DNA from: Sinomicrobium soli
Lineage (GTDB): Bacteria; Bacteroidota; Bacteroidia; Flavobacteriales; Flavobacteriaceae
Length of the DNA stretch: 64,000 nt
Assembly: GCF_003285545.1 (NCBI RefSeq)
Contig: NZ_QLNV01000006.1
Coordinates: 289,262 to 353,261, forward strand
Direction of reading: 5' to 3'
Shown: piece after piece, positions 39,960-49,121 of the stretch
Position numbering within the stretch: the stretch's first letter is position 1
Layout: each line of letters starts with the position of its first letter
The notes under the pieces: model-generated
Seen by the model: only the letters and a program-made list of their open reading frames with translations
Database searches by the model: none
Told to the model about the DNA's origin: nothing
Translations under genes and position numbers: made by a program

Positions 39960-40625
39960 TCAGTATGATTCGTTTGATGCAAGTCCTTTCATTATGGCCA
40001 CCCCGCCTGAAGTGCCGATGCGCTGCACTCCCATGGCAATGTATTCCTGTGCCGTATCAAGGGTCTTTATACCCCCGGAAGCCTTGAGGAGGGCCCGCCC
40101 GTTCACCGCCTTTTTCATAAGGGCGATATCTCCCGGGGTAGCACCCCCGGTACCGAACCCCGTAGAGGTCTTTACAAAATCAGCTCCCCCGTCTACCGCC
40201 AGGGTACAGGCCAGTATTTTTTCCTCATCGCTGAGAAAACAGGTTTCCAGGATAACTTTCAGGATACGGTTGCCCATGATTTTTTTCACAGCTGCTATTT
40301 CATTGACTACCGCAGCTGTCCTGCCGGATTTCAGCCACCCGAGATGCAGTACCATGTCGATCTCGTCAGCCCCGTCCTCTGCCGCGATCTGCGCCTCGTA
40401 CAATTTGGCCCTGCTGCTCATGGCCCCCAGCGGAAACCCGGCTACGACACAGACGCCCACCCCGGGATGTTCCGACAGGATATCACGGGCCAGGGCCGTA
40501 TAACTACTGTTTATACATACGGTACGAAACTGATAGGTTACGGCCTCCCCGCACAGCCTTGCGATATCATCGGGAGTAGCCGCAGGTTTTAACAGGGTGT
40601 GATCGATATAGCGGTTTACAGTCAT
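39960..40625 (-). CDS. deoC: Deoxyribose-phosphate aldolase
   Basis: This TIM-barrel aldolase cleaves 2-deoxyribose 5-phosphate to glyceraldehyde 3-phosphate and acetaldehyde. The Schiff-base lysine is in VKTSTGFGTGGAT, and the second lysine in LLKASGGIKTLD. DHTLLKPAA opens the barrel. The length of 221 residues is normal. It is upstream of and directly adjacent to deoD; together they turn deoxynucleosides into central-pathway intermediates. Confidence 0.95.
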   Translation of the reverse strand: MTVNRYIDHTLLKPAATPDDIARLCGEAVTYQFRTVCINSSYTALARDILSEHPGVGVCVVAGFPLGAMSSRAKLYEAQIAAEDGADEIDMVLHLGWLKSGRTAAVVNEIAAVKKIMGNRILKVILETCFLSDEEKILACTLAVDGGADFVKTSTGFGTGGATPGDIALMKKAVNGRALLKASGGIKTLDTAQEYIAMGVQRIGTSGGVAIMKGLASNESY

Positions 40626-40759
40626 GCCGGATATTATTCAAATACCGTTAAAACGGTGTATTCAGACAAAGTTAAGGTTTTTTATACATTGTTCCGGGGT
40701 ATGGTAAACGTATATCCACCTGGCAAAGCAGACCTATGGGTGCATATGTCTTTTTTCCT

Positions 40760-40767
40760 TATTTTTG
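40760..40767 (+). promoter_or_regulatory. Candidate -7 box ahead of the YrdC/Sua5-family gene
   Basis: TATTTTTG matches TAnnTTTG exactly and lies about 55 bases ahead of the ATG at 40823. No TTG is seen at the expected -33 distance. Confidence 0.35.
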
Positions 40768-40822
40768 TATACGGGATTTTCTTCCCGCTATTCAACTGCA
40801 TTCAAACCTAAAACTCCGGATT

Positions 40823-41446
40823 ATGGCCGAACTTATCAGGATTTACGAAGAGAACCCCAACGCCCGTGAAATACAGCGGGTGGTGGGCATACTCAAACAG
40901 GGCGGGCTGGTGATCTACCCGACGGATACCGTATACGGGCTCGGATGCGACATCACGAATTCAAAAGCCCTGGAACGCATAGCCCGGATCAAGGGAGTAA
41001 AACTGGCCAAGGCCAATTTCTCATTTATCTGTGCCGACCTGAGCAATCTTTCGGACTATGTAAAACAGTTGGAGAATACTACATTCAAACTCCTGAAAAG
41101 AGCGCTTCCCGGGCCTTTTACCTTTATCTTACAGGGCAACAACAACCTTCCCAGGGACTTCAAGAAAAAGAAAACCGTGGGGATCAGGGTACCGGATAAC
41201 AATATAGCACAGGCCCTGGTTCGCGGACTGGGAAACCCTATCGTATCGACCTCCATATACGACGAGGACGAATTACTGGAATACACCACAGACCCGGAGC
41301 TGATTTACGAAAAATGGGAAAATCTTGTCGATGTGGTTATCGACGGGGGATACGGAGACAACACGGCATCTACCGTTGTAGACCTGACCGAAGGAGAACC
41401 CCGGGTAGTACGGCAGGGGAAGGGCGACCTGGAAGAAATTCTTTGA
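40823..41446 (+). CDS. YrdC/Sua5/YciO-family protein (L-threonylcarbamoyladenylate synthase type)
   Basis: This 207-residue protein has the YrdC fold: GGLVIYPTDTVYGLGCDI with the ATP/threonine-site lysines following in RIKGVKLAKANFSFI, then ALPGPFTFIL, VGIRVPDN and the STVVDLTEG ending. Sua5/TsaC enzymes make threonylcarbamoyl-AMP for the t6A tRNA modification. Here KGVKLAK replaces the usual KxR-SxxKP pattern, which is closer to the YciO subgroup, so the exact reaction is uncertain. The start MAELIRIYEEN at 40823 is chosen over upstream ATGs in hydrophobic, non-family sequence. Confidence 0.85.
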   Translation: MAELIRIYEENPNAREIQRVVGILKQGGLVIYPTDTVYGLGCDITNSKALERIARIKGVKLAKANFSFICADLSNLSDYVKQLENTTFKLLKRALPGPFTFILQGNNNLPRDFKKKKTVGIRVPDNNIAQALVRGLGNPIVSTSIYDEDELLEYTTDPELIYEKWENLVDVVIDGGYGDNTASTVVDLTEGEPRVVRQGKGDLEEIL

Positions 41447-41842
41447 GGTTTCCTATTGTGTTTTTAAATCTTTATGGACGGAAACGATTTGATCAACCAT
41501 CGGGAAATTTTTTTCAAGTCTTTTTGCTGTGCGGAAAGCGATGGCGCGACTAAAATGAAGCCTGAAAATAAAACAAGATGGGAGTGTAAAAACAGTATCC
41601 GAACTGTTATATAACAACCATATTAAATCTTTATTTTGTGAACTGAACATTGTGTTTTTTGAAATGTTTAGTTTACAAAGTTAGATTTTTATTGTTATGT
41701 CTCAAATTATAATGACTATTTTATACGATAGAATTAACTCGTTATATCTTGGGGTTCGGTGTATTAGCAAAGTACACGAAAGTATATATAGAATTTAGTT
41801 ACAACTCTCGAGATCGCCGCAGATTTTAGAGGGCCACTCCCG

Positions 41843-41866
41843 GACCGGATTAAAATATATCCGGTC
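41843..41866. terminator. Stem-loop between convergent genes
   Basis: GACCGGAT-TAAAATAT-ATCCGGTC is a perfect 8-bp stem just past the stop of the leftward phosphorylase gene at 41876. There is no strong T-run on the minus-strand side. The 429-base spacer 41447-41875 otherwise shows only AT-rich sequence with no gene I can support. Confidence 0.45.
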
Positions 41867-41875
41867 AAAGCTATT

Positions 41876-42748
41876 CTAAATTTCCATGATTTTTTCAAGA
41901 GCATAAACGATCAATTGTTCCACGACCTGTTTGGGGTCGGGGGCAAAATGGCCGGTGGCCCTGTTGGCTATAATGGCATTGAGCGAAATGGCTTCGTGGC
42001 CCAGCAGGTGCGACAGGCCGTATATGGCCGAGGTTTCCATTTCCAGGTTGGTGATCTTGTGGGAGTCAAAAGAAAAACCGTCTATTTTACGGTTCAGTGA
42101 AGGGTCCTGCAGGGGCAGCCTGAGCACCCGTCCCTGCGGGCCGTAAAAACCCCCGGCAGTAGCGGTAATGCCCTGGTATATTTCCGGTCCCCGGAAAAGG
42201 TCTAACAGGGTAGGGCTTCCCGGAATAAAAAGCGGCCTTGCCTTATCCCGGTCCCACGAGGTATGTGCAATAAAGGCCTCTTCCATTGCGGGATGCCGCA
42301 GTGTTTCCGTACGGTAGGCATGTAGCATTCCGTTGATGTCGAGGGCATATCTGCTGGCGAGAAAGGCACCCACGGGAATGTCTTCCTGAAGGCTTCCGGA
42401 TGTTCCGATACGGATCACTTTTAAAGCAGTGAGTATCTCCCTGGGGGTACGTGTTTCAAGATCGATATTCACCAGGGCGTCGAGTTCATTGAGTACGATA
42501 TCGATGTTGTCCGGACCGATACCCGTAGATATCACGGTAAGCCGGTGCCCCCCGCAGGTTCCTGTCTGTGTCCTGAACTCTCTTTTCTGAGTAGTAAACT
42601 CGATCGTATCGAAATGACGGGTGATTTTTTCCACCCTGTCAGGATCTCCTACGAAGATGATGACGGGGGCGATGTGTTCGGGCCTTAAATTGAGGTGATA
42701 CACACTGCCGTCCGGGTTCAGTACGAGTTCAGAAGCTGCGATTTTCAT
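41876..42748 (-). CDS. Nucleoside phosphorylase, probably uridine phosphorylase
   Basis: This NP-I family enzyme has the phosphate-site FVGDPDRVEKI, GTCGGHRLTVISTGIGPDNIDI, RIGTSGSLQED and the ribose/metal block ITNLEMETSAIYGLS. These agree with pyrimidine-type (Udp-like) phosphorylases. It is 290 residues, a little longer than E. coli Udp. The ATG at 42748 (MKIAASELVL) is used; an upstream ATG at 42769 adds seven residues. It is 36 bases downstream of the DUF1835 gene. Confidence 0.88.
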   Translation of the reverse strand: MKIAASELVLNPDGSVYHLNLRPEHIAPVIIFVGDPDRVEKITRHFDTIEFTTQKREFRTQTGTCGGHRLTVISTGIGPDNIDIVLNELDALVNIDLETRTPREILTALKVIRIGTSGSLQEDIPVGAFLASRYALDINGMLHAYRTETLRHPAMEEAFIAHTSWDRDKARPLFIPGSPTLLDLFRGPEIYQGITATAGGFYGPQGRVLRLPLQDPSLNRKIDGFSFDSHKITNLEMETSAIYGLSHLLGHEAISLNAIIANRATGHFAPDPKQVVEQLIVYALEKIMEI

Positions 42749-42784
42749 ATGATGTGGCCGGGATGACAAGATCCGCGACTATTA

Positions 42785-43711
42785 TTACAATTTCAGGAGT
42801 TTCGAAGTGTCTTCATGGTACAGAAAGCTGTACTTTTTCGCCCCTCCCAGGTATATGTCGTCGCTTTTTATAAAGGGGTAATAGTTTTCTACCCGGGCCA
42901 GTACATTTTTACCTTCCTGGTTCAGCCTTACGGGGTTAAACGACCTGAACAAGGGTTTCAGGTGGTCGAGGATATTCAGGTATTGCATATCGCCGTATCC
43001 GTAATGGCTGTCCTTTTTGATAAGTGCCTGTACGAATTTGTCCTTCGAACCGATCCTCTTTTGATCCGCAACAGACAATACACTGTTCTCAAGTTCATTC
43101 AACCCGTTTTTGACGGTGGGAAACCTGTGGAGATGAAGTGCTATGGCATCGGTGAGGTACGGGAACTGGGAGGAGTTGAATTTTGAGAAAGTCTCGAGCC
43201 GGAGGGGGGTATCGCTGCAGTACAGTTGCCAGAGGTAATCGGCGTATTCTATATCATCCTGTGTAAGCACCGTGCGCGAGTGGTAGAGTTTCAGTAACTG
43301 CTCCTCCGACTGGCTGGTAAGGATAAAGGGAGTGGTCTTCTTCTGCTTCTTACAGACCAGTGATATCCGGGCTCCCTTCCGGTGTTTCTTGAGCCAGCTG
43401 ACCACAGCGATCATATTGATCTGGCAGAAGAGGTCTTCATCAAACCACAATACCACCTCTTCCTGGGTCTTCTGATTACATAAACGCCGGTATTCCTTAA
43501 GCGTGGCCTCTATGAAATTGGCCTTGCTGATCCTGTAGTTCCTGTTCAGGAATTCAAAGCGTGTTTTCCAGAACGATTCGCTTCCCACTTCCGTAATGGT
43601 CTTTCCTTCGCAAAGCATCTCACGCCAGGTAATAATTTCCCCTTCCAGCTTCAGCTTCCCGAGGTAGGAAGTAAAGCCATCCCCGTTGGTAATGTGTAAG
43701 GTTGTAGTCAT
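42785..43711 (-). CDS. DUF1835 domain-containing protein
   Basis: This 308-residue protein opens with the DUF1835 block LHITNGDGFTSYLGKL and continues with EIITWREMLCEG, VLWFDEDLFCQINMIAVVSWL. I know of no assigned function for the family. It has no signal peptide. It precedes the uridine-phosphorylase-like gene by 36 bases, so the two are probably co-transcribed. A perfect minus-strand -7 box (43738-43745) lies close upstream. Confidence 0.88.
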   Translation of the reverse strand: MTTTLHITNGDGFTSYLGKLKLEGEIITWREMLCEGKTITEVGSESFWKTRFEFLNRNYRISKANFIEATLKEYRRLCNQKTQEEVVLWFDEDLFCQINMIAVVSWLKKHRKGARISLVCKKQKKTTPFILTSQSEEQLLKLYHSRTVLTQDDIEYADYLWQLYCSDTPLRLETFSKFNSSQFPYLTDAIALHLHRFPTVKNGLNELENSVLSVADQKRIGSKDKFVQALIKKDSHYGYGDMQYLNILDHLKPLFRSFNPVRLNQEGKNVLARVENYYPFIKSDDIYLGGAKKYSFLYHEDTSKLLKL

Positions 43712-43737
43712 TTCAAGGATTTTTGTTTAGAGTTAGC

Positions 43738-43745
43738 CAAAAATA
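43738..43745 (-). promoter_or_regulatory. Candidate -7 box ahead of the DUF1835 gene
   Basis: On the minus strand TATTTTTG exactly matches TAnnTTTG, about 27 bases before the ATG at 43711. A TTG at the expected -33 distance is absent. Confidence 0.35.
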
Positions 43746-43861
43746 TGTTTTATAAATGAGCCTAAAACCACTTTTATTCTTTTATAAAATAACTTTAAAA
43801 AGTTGTTGTATATGAAAACATACGTTACAGAAACAACTTTCTTCCGAATACGGCGGGGGAA

Positions 43862-44212
43862 TTATCCGCCCACTCGTTTTACATGATATCCTTCTTTCCG
43901 AAGCAAATTCATGATCTTATCCCGGTAATTACCCTGTACGATAATTTCCCCATCCTTTACCGAACCTCCCACACCGCATTTGGTCTTCAGCATTTTTCCC
44001 AGTGCCTTGAGGTCGTCTTCACTGCCCTGAAACCCTGTGATTACGGTTACTGTTTTTCCTCCGCGCCCCTTGTTGCTGAAATGGGCTTCGAGGTACTGCT
44101 CTCCCGGGGGTAGGGTATTTATTTCCTCTTCTTCATTTACGGGACTGTCGCCTGTGGAAAACACAAGCCCTCCCAGATCTTCAAGACTGTTCAGTCTGCT
44201 GCCTTTTGCCAT
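43862..44212 (-). CDS. SUI1/YciH-family translation factor-like protein
   Basis: This 116-residue protein contains the SUI1 fold in its C-terminal half: [30 protein letters not shown] (read in segments) with the typical [14 protein letters not shown] end. In archaea and eukaryotes SUI1 is initiation factor aIF1/eIF1; bacterial YciH has been linked to stress-time inhibition of initiation. The ATG at 44212 ([20 protein letters not shown]) fits the family N-terminus, and the longer in-frame extension does not. Confidence 0.9.
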   Translation of the reverse strand: MAKGSRLNSLEDLGGLVFSTGDSPVNEEEEINTLPPGEQYLEAHFSNKGRGGKTVTVITGFQGSEDDLKALGKMLKTKCGVGGSVKDGEIIVQGNYRDKIMNLLRKEGYHVKRVGG

Positions 44213-44311
44213 GGTGTTTTTGTTTTGACCACTGCATTTTAACGTAAACGCCAAATTACAAAAAAACGTATGCCGTAAGTGTTAAAGTTTGTGAGTCTGG
44301 TTATCCCTGAA

Positions 44312-45262
44312 TTATGCCTTTATAAGCCCGAGTTCGATAAGACGTTCGTGCAGGAATTCGCCTGCGGTAATATCGTCGTATAGTTTCGGGTGTTTTTCAT
44401 CGATACAGTTTTCCAGGCAATCCAGCGGCATTTCGCTTATGGGGTGCATAAAAAACGGAATGGAATACCGCGAGGTACCCCATAGTTCCCGGGGTGGGTT
44501 TACCACCTGGTGAATGGTAGACTTAAGCCTGTTGTTGGTATGCCTTGAGAGCATGTCGCCTACATTGATCATCAGTTCGTCCGGTGCTGCAATGGCATCG
44601 ATCCAGTCCCCGTTGTGATTCTGTACCTGCAGCCCTTTGCCGTGTGCCCCCATGAGCAGGGTGATCAGGTTGATATCACCGTGTGCGGCAGCCCGGATGG
44701 CATTTTTCGGTTCTTCTGTTATCGGGGGGTAGTGTATCGGGCGCAGTATGGAATTACCGTTCCTGATCCACCGGTCGAAATAATTTTCTTCAAGGGAAAG
44801 GTGAAGGGCCAGGGCCCGCAACACATATTTTGCCGTTTTCTCCAGCATCTTGTAGGTTTCCCTGCCCACCTCGTTAAAACGGGGCAGTTCCTCCACGATG
44901 ACATTCGGGGGATATGCAGCCTCAAGTACCGGGTCGTCCTCTACATATTGCCCGAAATGCCAGAACTCCTTCAGGTCGCCCTCTTTTCTTCCTTTGGCGT
45001 GTTCCTTTCCGAAGGACGTATATCCCCGCTGGCCTCCGATACCCGGAATTTCATACTTTTTCTTGACCTCGTCCGGCAGGGCAAAGAAGTTCTTGATCTC
45101 CGTATAGAGATTATCGACCAGGGTATCGGAAAGAAAATGTCCCTTGAGCGCTACAAAACCGATCTGTTCATAAGCCTTGCCCAGTTCCCTGATGAACTTG
45201 TCTTTTTTTTCGGGATCACCGGAAAGGAATTCCCGCAGATCCACACTTGGTATCTTATTCAT
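44312..45262 (-). CDS. Isopenicillin-N-synthase-like 2-oxoglutarate/Fe(II) oxygenase
   Basis: This 316-residue non-heme iron oxygenase has the facial triad HxD...H in AAHGDINLITLL and STIHQVVNP, followed by the 2-oxoglutarate arginine in SRYSIPFFMHP. The N-terminal DIOX_N block (IPSVDLREFLSG, IGFVALKGH) is intact. The substrate is unknown; bacterial members modify amino acids, flavonoids or peptides. It is divergent from the fused E1 gene and has its own -7 candidate at 45316-45323. Confidence 0.9.
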   Translation of the reverse strand: MNKIPSVDLREFLSGDPEKKDKFIRELGKAYEQIGFVALKGHFLSDTLVDNLYTEIKNFFALPDEVKKKYEIPGIGGQRGYTSFGKEHAKGRKEGDLKEFWHFGQYVEDDPVLEAAYPPNVIVEELPRFNEVGRETYKMLEKTAKYVLRALALHLSLEENYFDRWIRNGNSILRPIHYPPITEEPKNAIRAAAHGDINLITLLMGAHGKGLQVQNHNGDWIDAIAAPDELMINVGDMLSRHTNNRLKSTIHQVVNPPRELWGTSRYSIPFFMHPISEMPLDCLENCIDEKHPKLYDDITAGEFLHERLIELGLIKA

Positions 45263-45315
45263 TATATCCTTGTTTTCCCGTATATCTTTTTACGGGTATA
45301 TTGCGCTTTCTTATA

Positions 45316-45323
45316 CAAATTTA
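45316..45323 (-). promoter_or_regulatory. Candidate -7 box for the oxygenase gene
   Basis: On the minus strand TAAATTTG matches TAnnTTTG exactly, 54 bases before the ATG at 45262. No TTG lies at the expected distance. Confidence 0.4.
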
Positions 45324-45406
45324 GGCAATTAGCCTGTTATACTGAAAAGATAGTTGTTAACAATTACCGAAAATATAACTCCGGACAGATGTATTGTTAT
45401 TTTATT

Positions 45407-45414
45407 TACATTTG
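45407..45414 (+). promoter_or_regulatory. Candidate -7 box for the fused E1 gene
   Basis: TACATTTG matches TAnnTTTG exactly, 26 bases before the ATG at 45440. The two divergent -7 boxes lie 83 bases apart in the same spacer. Confidence 0.45.
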
Positions 45415-45439
45415 ACGGTACGGATAAAATATATGATTC

Positions 45440-47443
45440 ATGAATTTTTCCACTTCTGTTCCCGTAATTCCGGAATACGACCGAAAAGATCTCGATGATG
45501 CCCTGCTTCTCCAACTGTACCGCAAAATGCTTCTGCCCCGGCTGACAGAGGAAAAGATGCTATTGCTGTTACGGCAGGGCAAGGTTTCCAAATGGTTTAG
45601 CGGTATCGGGCAGGAAGCCATAGCAGTCGGGGTTACCGCCGCACTTAAAAAGGATGAATACATTCTTCCGATGCACCGCAATCTCGGGGTGTTCACCACA
45701 AGGGAGATACCGCTCAGGAGACTTTTTCTGCAATGGCAGGGGAAGGAAGGCGGCTTCACCCGGGGTCGTGACCGGAGTTTTCACTTCGGTAGCCGGGAGC
45801 ACCATATTATAGGTATGATCTCCCATCTCGGTCCGCAACTGGGCGTCGCAGACGGGATAGCCCTGGCCCATAAACTCCGGAAAGAACCCAGGGTTACGGC
45901 GGTGTTTACCGGAGAAGGGGGAACCAGTGAAGGTGATTTTCACGAGGCCCTGAATGTGGCTTCCGTATGGGACTTACCCGTGTTGTTCTGTATCGAAAAC
46001 AACGGTTACGGGCTTTCCACTCCCGTCCGGGAACAGTATCGCTGCGAAAACCTCGCAGACCGGGGCCGGGGGTATGGTATGGAAGCCCATATCGTAGACG
46101 GGAACAATATACTGGAAGTGTTTACCAGGGTGTCCGAACTCGTGGAACGTATGCGAACGGACCCCCGCCCCGTACTGGTGGAGTTCAAGACCTTCAGGAT
46201 ACGCGGACATGAAGAAGCCAGCGGCACGAAATACGTTCCGCAGGAACTGGTGGAATACTGGGCAAAAAGGGACCCTGTTGTGAATTACAGGAAATTCCTG
46301 TCGGATGCGGGGATACTCTCTGAGGAGGAGGACCTGGAGGTCAGGAAAGAAATGATATCGTTAATCAACAGGGAATACGAAGCGGCTGCCCGGGTGCCGG
46401 AAGTAGCGTTTGACCCGGACAAGGAACTGAACGACGTATACCGCCCTCACGTCGCTGCACGCAGAACACCGGTAGCCCCGGGGCGTAATATCCGTTTTGT
46501 GGATGCTGTTTCGGAGGGGCTCTACCAGTCTATGGAACGTTTTGACGAGCTGGTCCTCATGGGGCAGGATATTGCGGAATACGGAGGAGTATTTAAGGTT
46601 ACCGCGGGATTTTCAGATCGTTTCGGGACAGACCGGGTACGCAATACTCCCATATGTGAGTCGGCCGTACTCTCCGCATCGATGGGGTTGTCTGTAAATC
46701 ACATGAAAACCGTAGTGGAAATGCAGTTTGCCGATTTTATTTCCAGCGGTTTCAACCCGGTAGTCAACTATCTTGCCAAATCGCATTACCGCTGGGGGCA
46801 ACACGCCGATGTGGTTATCCGTATGCCCTGCGGCGGCGGAGTAGGGGCGGGGCCCTTTCACTCCCAGACCAATGAAGCCTGGTTTACCAAAACGCCGGGG
46901 CTCAAGGTAGTATATCCCGCTTTTCCCGAAGATGCCAAAGGATTACTGGCAACCGCTATTGAAGACCCCAATCCCGTGTTGTTTTTTGAACACAAGGGGC
47001 TGTACAGAAGTCTTTACGGACAGGTCTCCGAAGATTATTTTACCCTCCCGCTGGGAGAGGCGGCGATACGCCGGGAAGGAAATGAGGTTACCGTAATCTC
47101 GTATGGAATGGGGGTACACTGGGCATTGGAGGCGGTGGATGAATGCAGGGCCTCTGCCGATGTTATTGACCTGCGGACCCTGCAGCCCCTGGATACCGCT
47201 GCGATTTACCGTTCGGTAAGGAAGACGGGAAAGGTGATCATCCTACAGGAAGACACCCTCTTCGGAGGGATCGCAGCAGATATCGCCGCCCTTGTTGCCG
47301 AACATTGTTTCGAGTACCTCGACGCTCCCGTAATACGGGTGGGCAGCCTGGAAACACCGGTCCCTTTTGCGAAAGCCCTGGAAGAGGGGTATTTACCGAA
47401 ATTGAGGTTCAGGAATGCATTACAACGATTAATGGGGTACTGA
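45440..47443 (+). CDS. 2-oxoisovalerate (branched-chain 2-oxoacid) dehydrogenase E1, fused alpha and beta
   Basis: This 667-residue protein fuses the E1 alpha (about 1-340) and beta (about 350-667) subunits that decarboxylate branched-chain 2-oxoacids with thiamine diphosphate and pass the acyl group to E2. The ThDP motif is seen as GEGGTSEGDFHEALN followed by IENNGYG; the beta part starts near IRFVDAVSEGLYQSM with GQDIAEYGGVFKVT. Fused E1 is common in Bacteroidota, often with an unlinked E2. It should degrade valine, leucine and isoleucine or supply branched-chain primers for iso-fatty acids. Pyruvate as substrate is less likely but not excluded. Confidence 0.9.
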   Translation: MNFSTSVPVIPEYDRKDLDDALLLQLYRKMLLPRLTEEKMLLLLRQGKVSKWFSGIGQEAIAVGVTAALKKDEYILPMHRNLGVFTTREIPLRRLFLQWQGKEGGFTRGRDRSFHFGSREHHIIGMISHLGPQLGVADGIALAHKLRKEPRVTAVFTGEGGTSEGDFHEALNVASVWDLPVLFCIENNGYGLSTPVREQYRCENLADRGRGYGMEAHIVDGNNILEVFTRVSELVERMRTDPRPVLVEFKTFRIRGHEEASGTKYVPQELVEYWAKRDPVVNYRKFLSDAGILSEEEDLEVRKEMISLINREYEAAARVPEVAFDPDKELNDVYRPHVAARRTPVAPGRNIRFVDAVSEGLYQSMERFDELVLMGQDIAEYGGVFKVTAGFSDRFGTDRVRNTPICESAVLSASMGLSVNHMKTVVEMQFADFISSGFNPVVNYLAKSHYRWGQHADVVIRMPCGGGVGAGPFHSQTNEAWFTKTPGLKVVYPAFPEDAKGLLATAIEDPNPVLFFEHKGLYRSLYGQVSEDYFTLPLGEAAIRREGNEVTVISYGMGVHWALEAVDECRASADVIDLRTLQPLDTAAIYRSVRKTGKVIILQEDTLFGGIAADIAALVAEHCFEYLDAPVIRVGSLETPVPFAKALEEGYLPKLRFRNALQRLMGY

Positions 47444-47537
47444 TGTCGATAGTTTCACAACAATATATTTATTGGCTCGTTTATTGCAATAAATTTCTTT
47501 TTTTTACGTATTTTTAGAAATAAAAAACACATAAATC

Positions 47538-48023
47538 ATGACGAAAATTCGTGTTATCCTTATCTTGTTCGTTGCCGTAATGGCCGGTTCCTGTTCACTT
47601 TCAAAGGCCAACAAGGAATACCGGGGAGCCATTGTAGGTAACTGGATACTGAACGATGTGACTTACACCGGAAGCAGTGGTAATTTCAAGTCGGTATTGT
47701 TCAACGACGTGTCTGATGCCTGTTTTAAGGGCAGCCAGTGGTTTTTCAGGAACAGCAACAGTACGGGATCGTATACCATTAATCCCGGTGCGGATTGTAT
47801 GGAAGGAGCCCGGAATATCAGGTGGTCTGTATATGAAAAGGGAGAAACCGGCAATCAGTTACAGTTTAAGTTTATAGATGAAAAAAGAAATGATGTAAGC
47901 GGGGGGTATGGCTATCGCCTGGATATCGTTTCGCTGGACCAGCAGCAGATGACGCTGCAGACCCAGACCACCGTGGAGGGCGAACCCATTACGGTAGTAT
48001 ATCATTTCTCCAGGTCGTATTAA
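47538..48023 (+). CDS. Lipocalin-like lipoprotein
   Basis: This 161-residue exported protein has a lipoprotein signal with lipobox AGSC and a beta-rich body of the type annotated as lipocalin-like in Bacteroidota: an N-terminal GAIVGNWILNDVTYTG, then alternating strands ending VVYHFSRSY. It presumably sits in a membrane facing the periplasm or outside. Ligand unknown. It is followed 19 bases later by an OmpA-like lipoprotein gene, so they likely form an envelope operon. Confidence 0.8.
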   Translation: MTKIRVILILFVAVMAGSCSLSKANKEYRGAIVGNWILNDVTYTGSSGNFKSVLFNDVSDACFKGSQWFFRNSNSTGSYTINPGADCMEGARNIRWSVYEKGETGNQLQFKFIDEKRNDVSGGYGYRLDIVSLDQQQMTLQTQTTVEGEPITVVYHFSRSY

Positions 48024-48042
48024 AATATAATATATAAAAATT

Positions 48043-48741
48043 ATGATTAGAAAAACATGGATCAGATTGGGAGCCGCAGTGGTGGCCCTGTCTTTGGTAA
48101 TTACGGGATGTGACACCGTCAGGAACGCCGGGAACAAGGAAAAAGGCGCCGTTATCGGGGCTGCCGGCGGGGCTGTTATCGGGGGAATACTCGGTAATAA
48201 TATAGGAAACAAGAAAAATTCGGCTTTGGGAGCCATTATCGGCGGTGTTGTCGGCGGGGCTGCCGGTACGTATATCGGCGACCGGATGGACCGCCAGGCC
48301 GAACGTATAGAAGAGGAAATCCCCGGGGCCGAAGTGACGCGGGTAGGGGAAGGAATCAATGTGACCTTCGATGAAAAAAGCGGGGTCTATTTTGCTACCA
48401 ACAAATACAACATCAACTCCGAATCGTCGAATACCCTCAACAAGCTGGCGGGGATCTTCAAGGAATATCCCAATACGCTTATCCTTGTCGAAGGGCATAC
48501 CGATAATACCGGAAGTGCCGAATACAATATGGGACTGTCGCAGCGAAGAGCGGAATCCGTGACCAGTTACCTGTCAGGCCAGGGGATATCCTCCGGCAGG
48601 TTTACTACAAAATGGTACGGAGAAGAACAGCCGAAATACGATAACGGTACGGTAGAAGGAAGGGCCAAAAACCGAAGAGTGGAAATCGCCATCGTGGCCG
48701 ATGAACAATTAAAACAGGAAGCCCAGCAGAAAACGCAGTAA
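48043..48741 (+). CDS. OmpA-family lipoprotein with glycine-zipper segment
   Basis: This 232-residue lipoprotein (lipobox ITGC) contains a glycine-zipper region (GAVIGAAGGAVIGGILGNN and a second such stretch, about residues 40-85) that can insert in or pack against membranes. It then carries a C-terminal OmpA-like peptidoglycan-binding domain with VEGHTDNTGSAEYNMGLSQRRAESV. It would anchor the outer membrane to peptidoglycan. A terminator follows. Confidence 0.92.
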   Translation: MIRKTWIRLGAAVVALSLVITGCDTVRNAGNKEKGAVIGAAGGAVIGGILGNNIGNKKNSALGAIIGGVVGGAAGTYIGDRMDRQAERIEEEIPGAEVTRVGEGINVTFDEKSGVYFATNKYNINSESSNTLNKLAGIFKEYPNTLILVEGHTDNTGSAEYNMGLSQRRAESVTSYLSGQGISSGRFTTKWYGEEQPKYDNGTVEGRAKNRRVEIAIVADEQLKQEAQQKTQ

Positions 48742-48773
48742 GCCGGGATAACCGTAATATAATAATAGGGGAA

Positions 48774-48808
48774 GGAGGGGATTTTTTATATGGGATCCCC
48801 TCCTTTTT
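48774..48808 (+). terminator. Terminator after the OmpA-like lipoprotein gene
   Basis: GGAGGGGAT (48774-48782) pairs with ATCCCCTCC (48795-48803) and is followed by TTTTT. Confidence 0.75.
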
Positions 48809-48902
48809 ATGTTTTACCGGGGAATAACCCTGCATCGGGCACGTTGAAATATAAAACTATGGAACATAAATCGTATCTTTACAGTAATAAAAATAAGTCA
48901 TT

Positions 48903-49121
48903 ATGGATTTAGAAGTGCGGAAATATCATTTTATCCAGGAACTCTTTAATGTGGACAAAGAAAGTATTATGGACGTTTTGGAGCGTGCTTTAAAACGTGA
49001 AAAAGAACAACATCAGGAAATCCCAACAGCACATAAAAAAGAATTGGATAATCGTTTGGAAAGCTATAAAAATAATCCTGATGACGTTTTGGACTGGGAA
49101 GCTGTAAAAGGCAATTGGTAA
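48903..49121 (+). CDS. Addiction-module antitoxin-like protein
   Basis: This 72-residue protein resembles the short 'addiction module component' antitoxins: an N-terminal helix, KESIMDVLERALKREKEQ, and the C-terminal ending DVLDWEAVKGNW. Its stop codon overlaps the start of the following ParE/RelE-like reading frame by one base (TAATG), the usual coupling in type II toxin-antitoxin operons. The codons are more AT-rich than in neighbouring genes, consistent with a mobile cassette. It remains intact although its toxin is broken. Confidence 0.75.
   Translation: MDLEVRKYHFIQELFNVDKESIMDVLERALKREKEQHQEIPTAHKKELDNRLESYKNNPDDVLDWEAVKGNW

Noticed and set aside
41453..41650. 65-codon minus-strand frame in the 41.5-kb spacer
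   Set aside because: No recognisable domain, AT-rich, no promoter; treated as non-coding.
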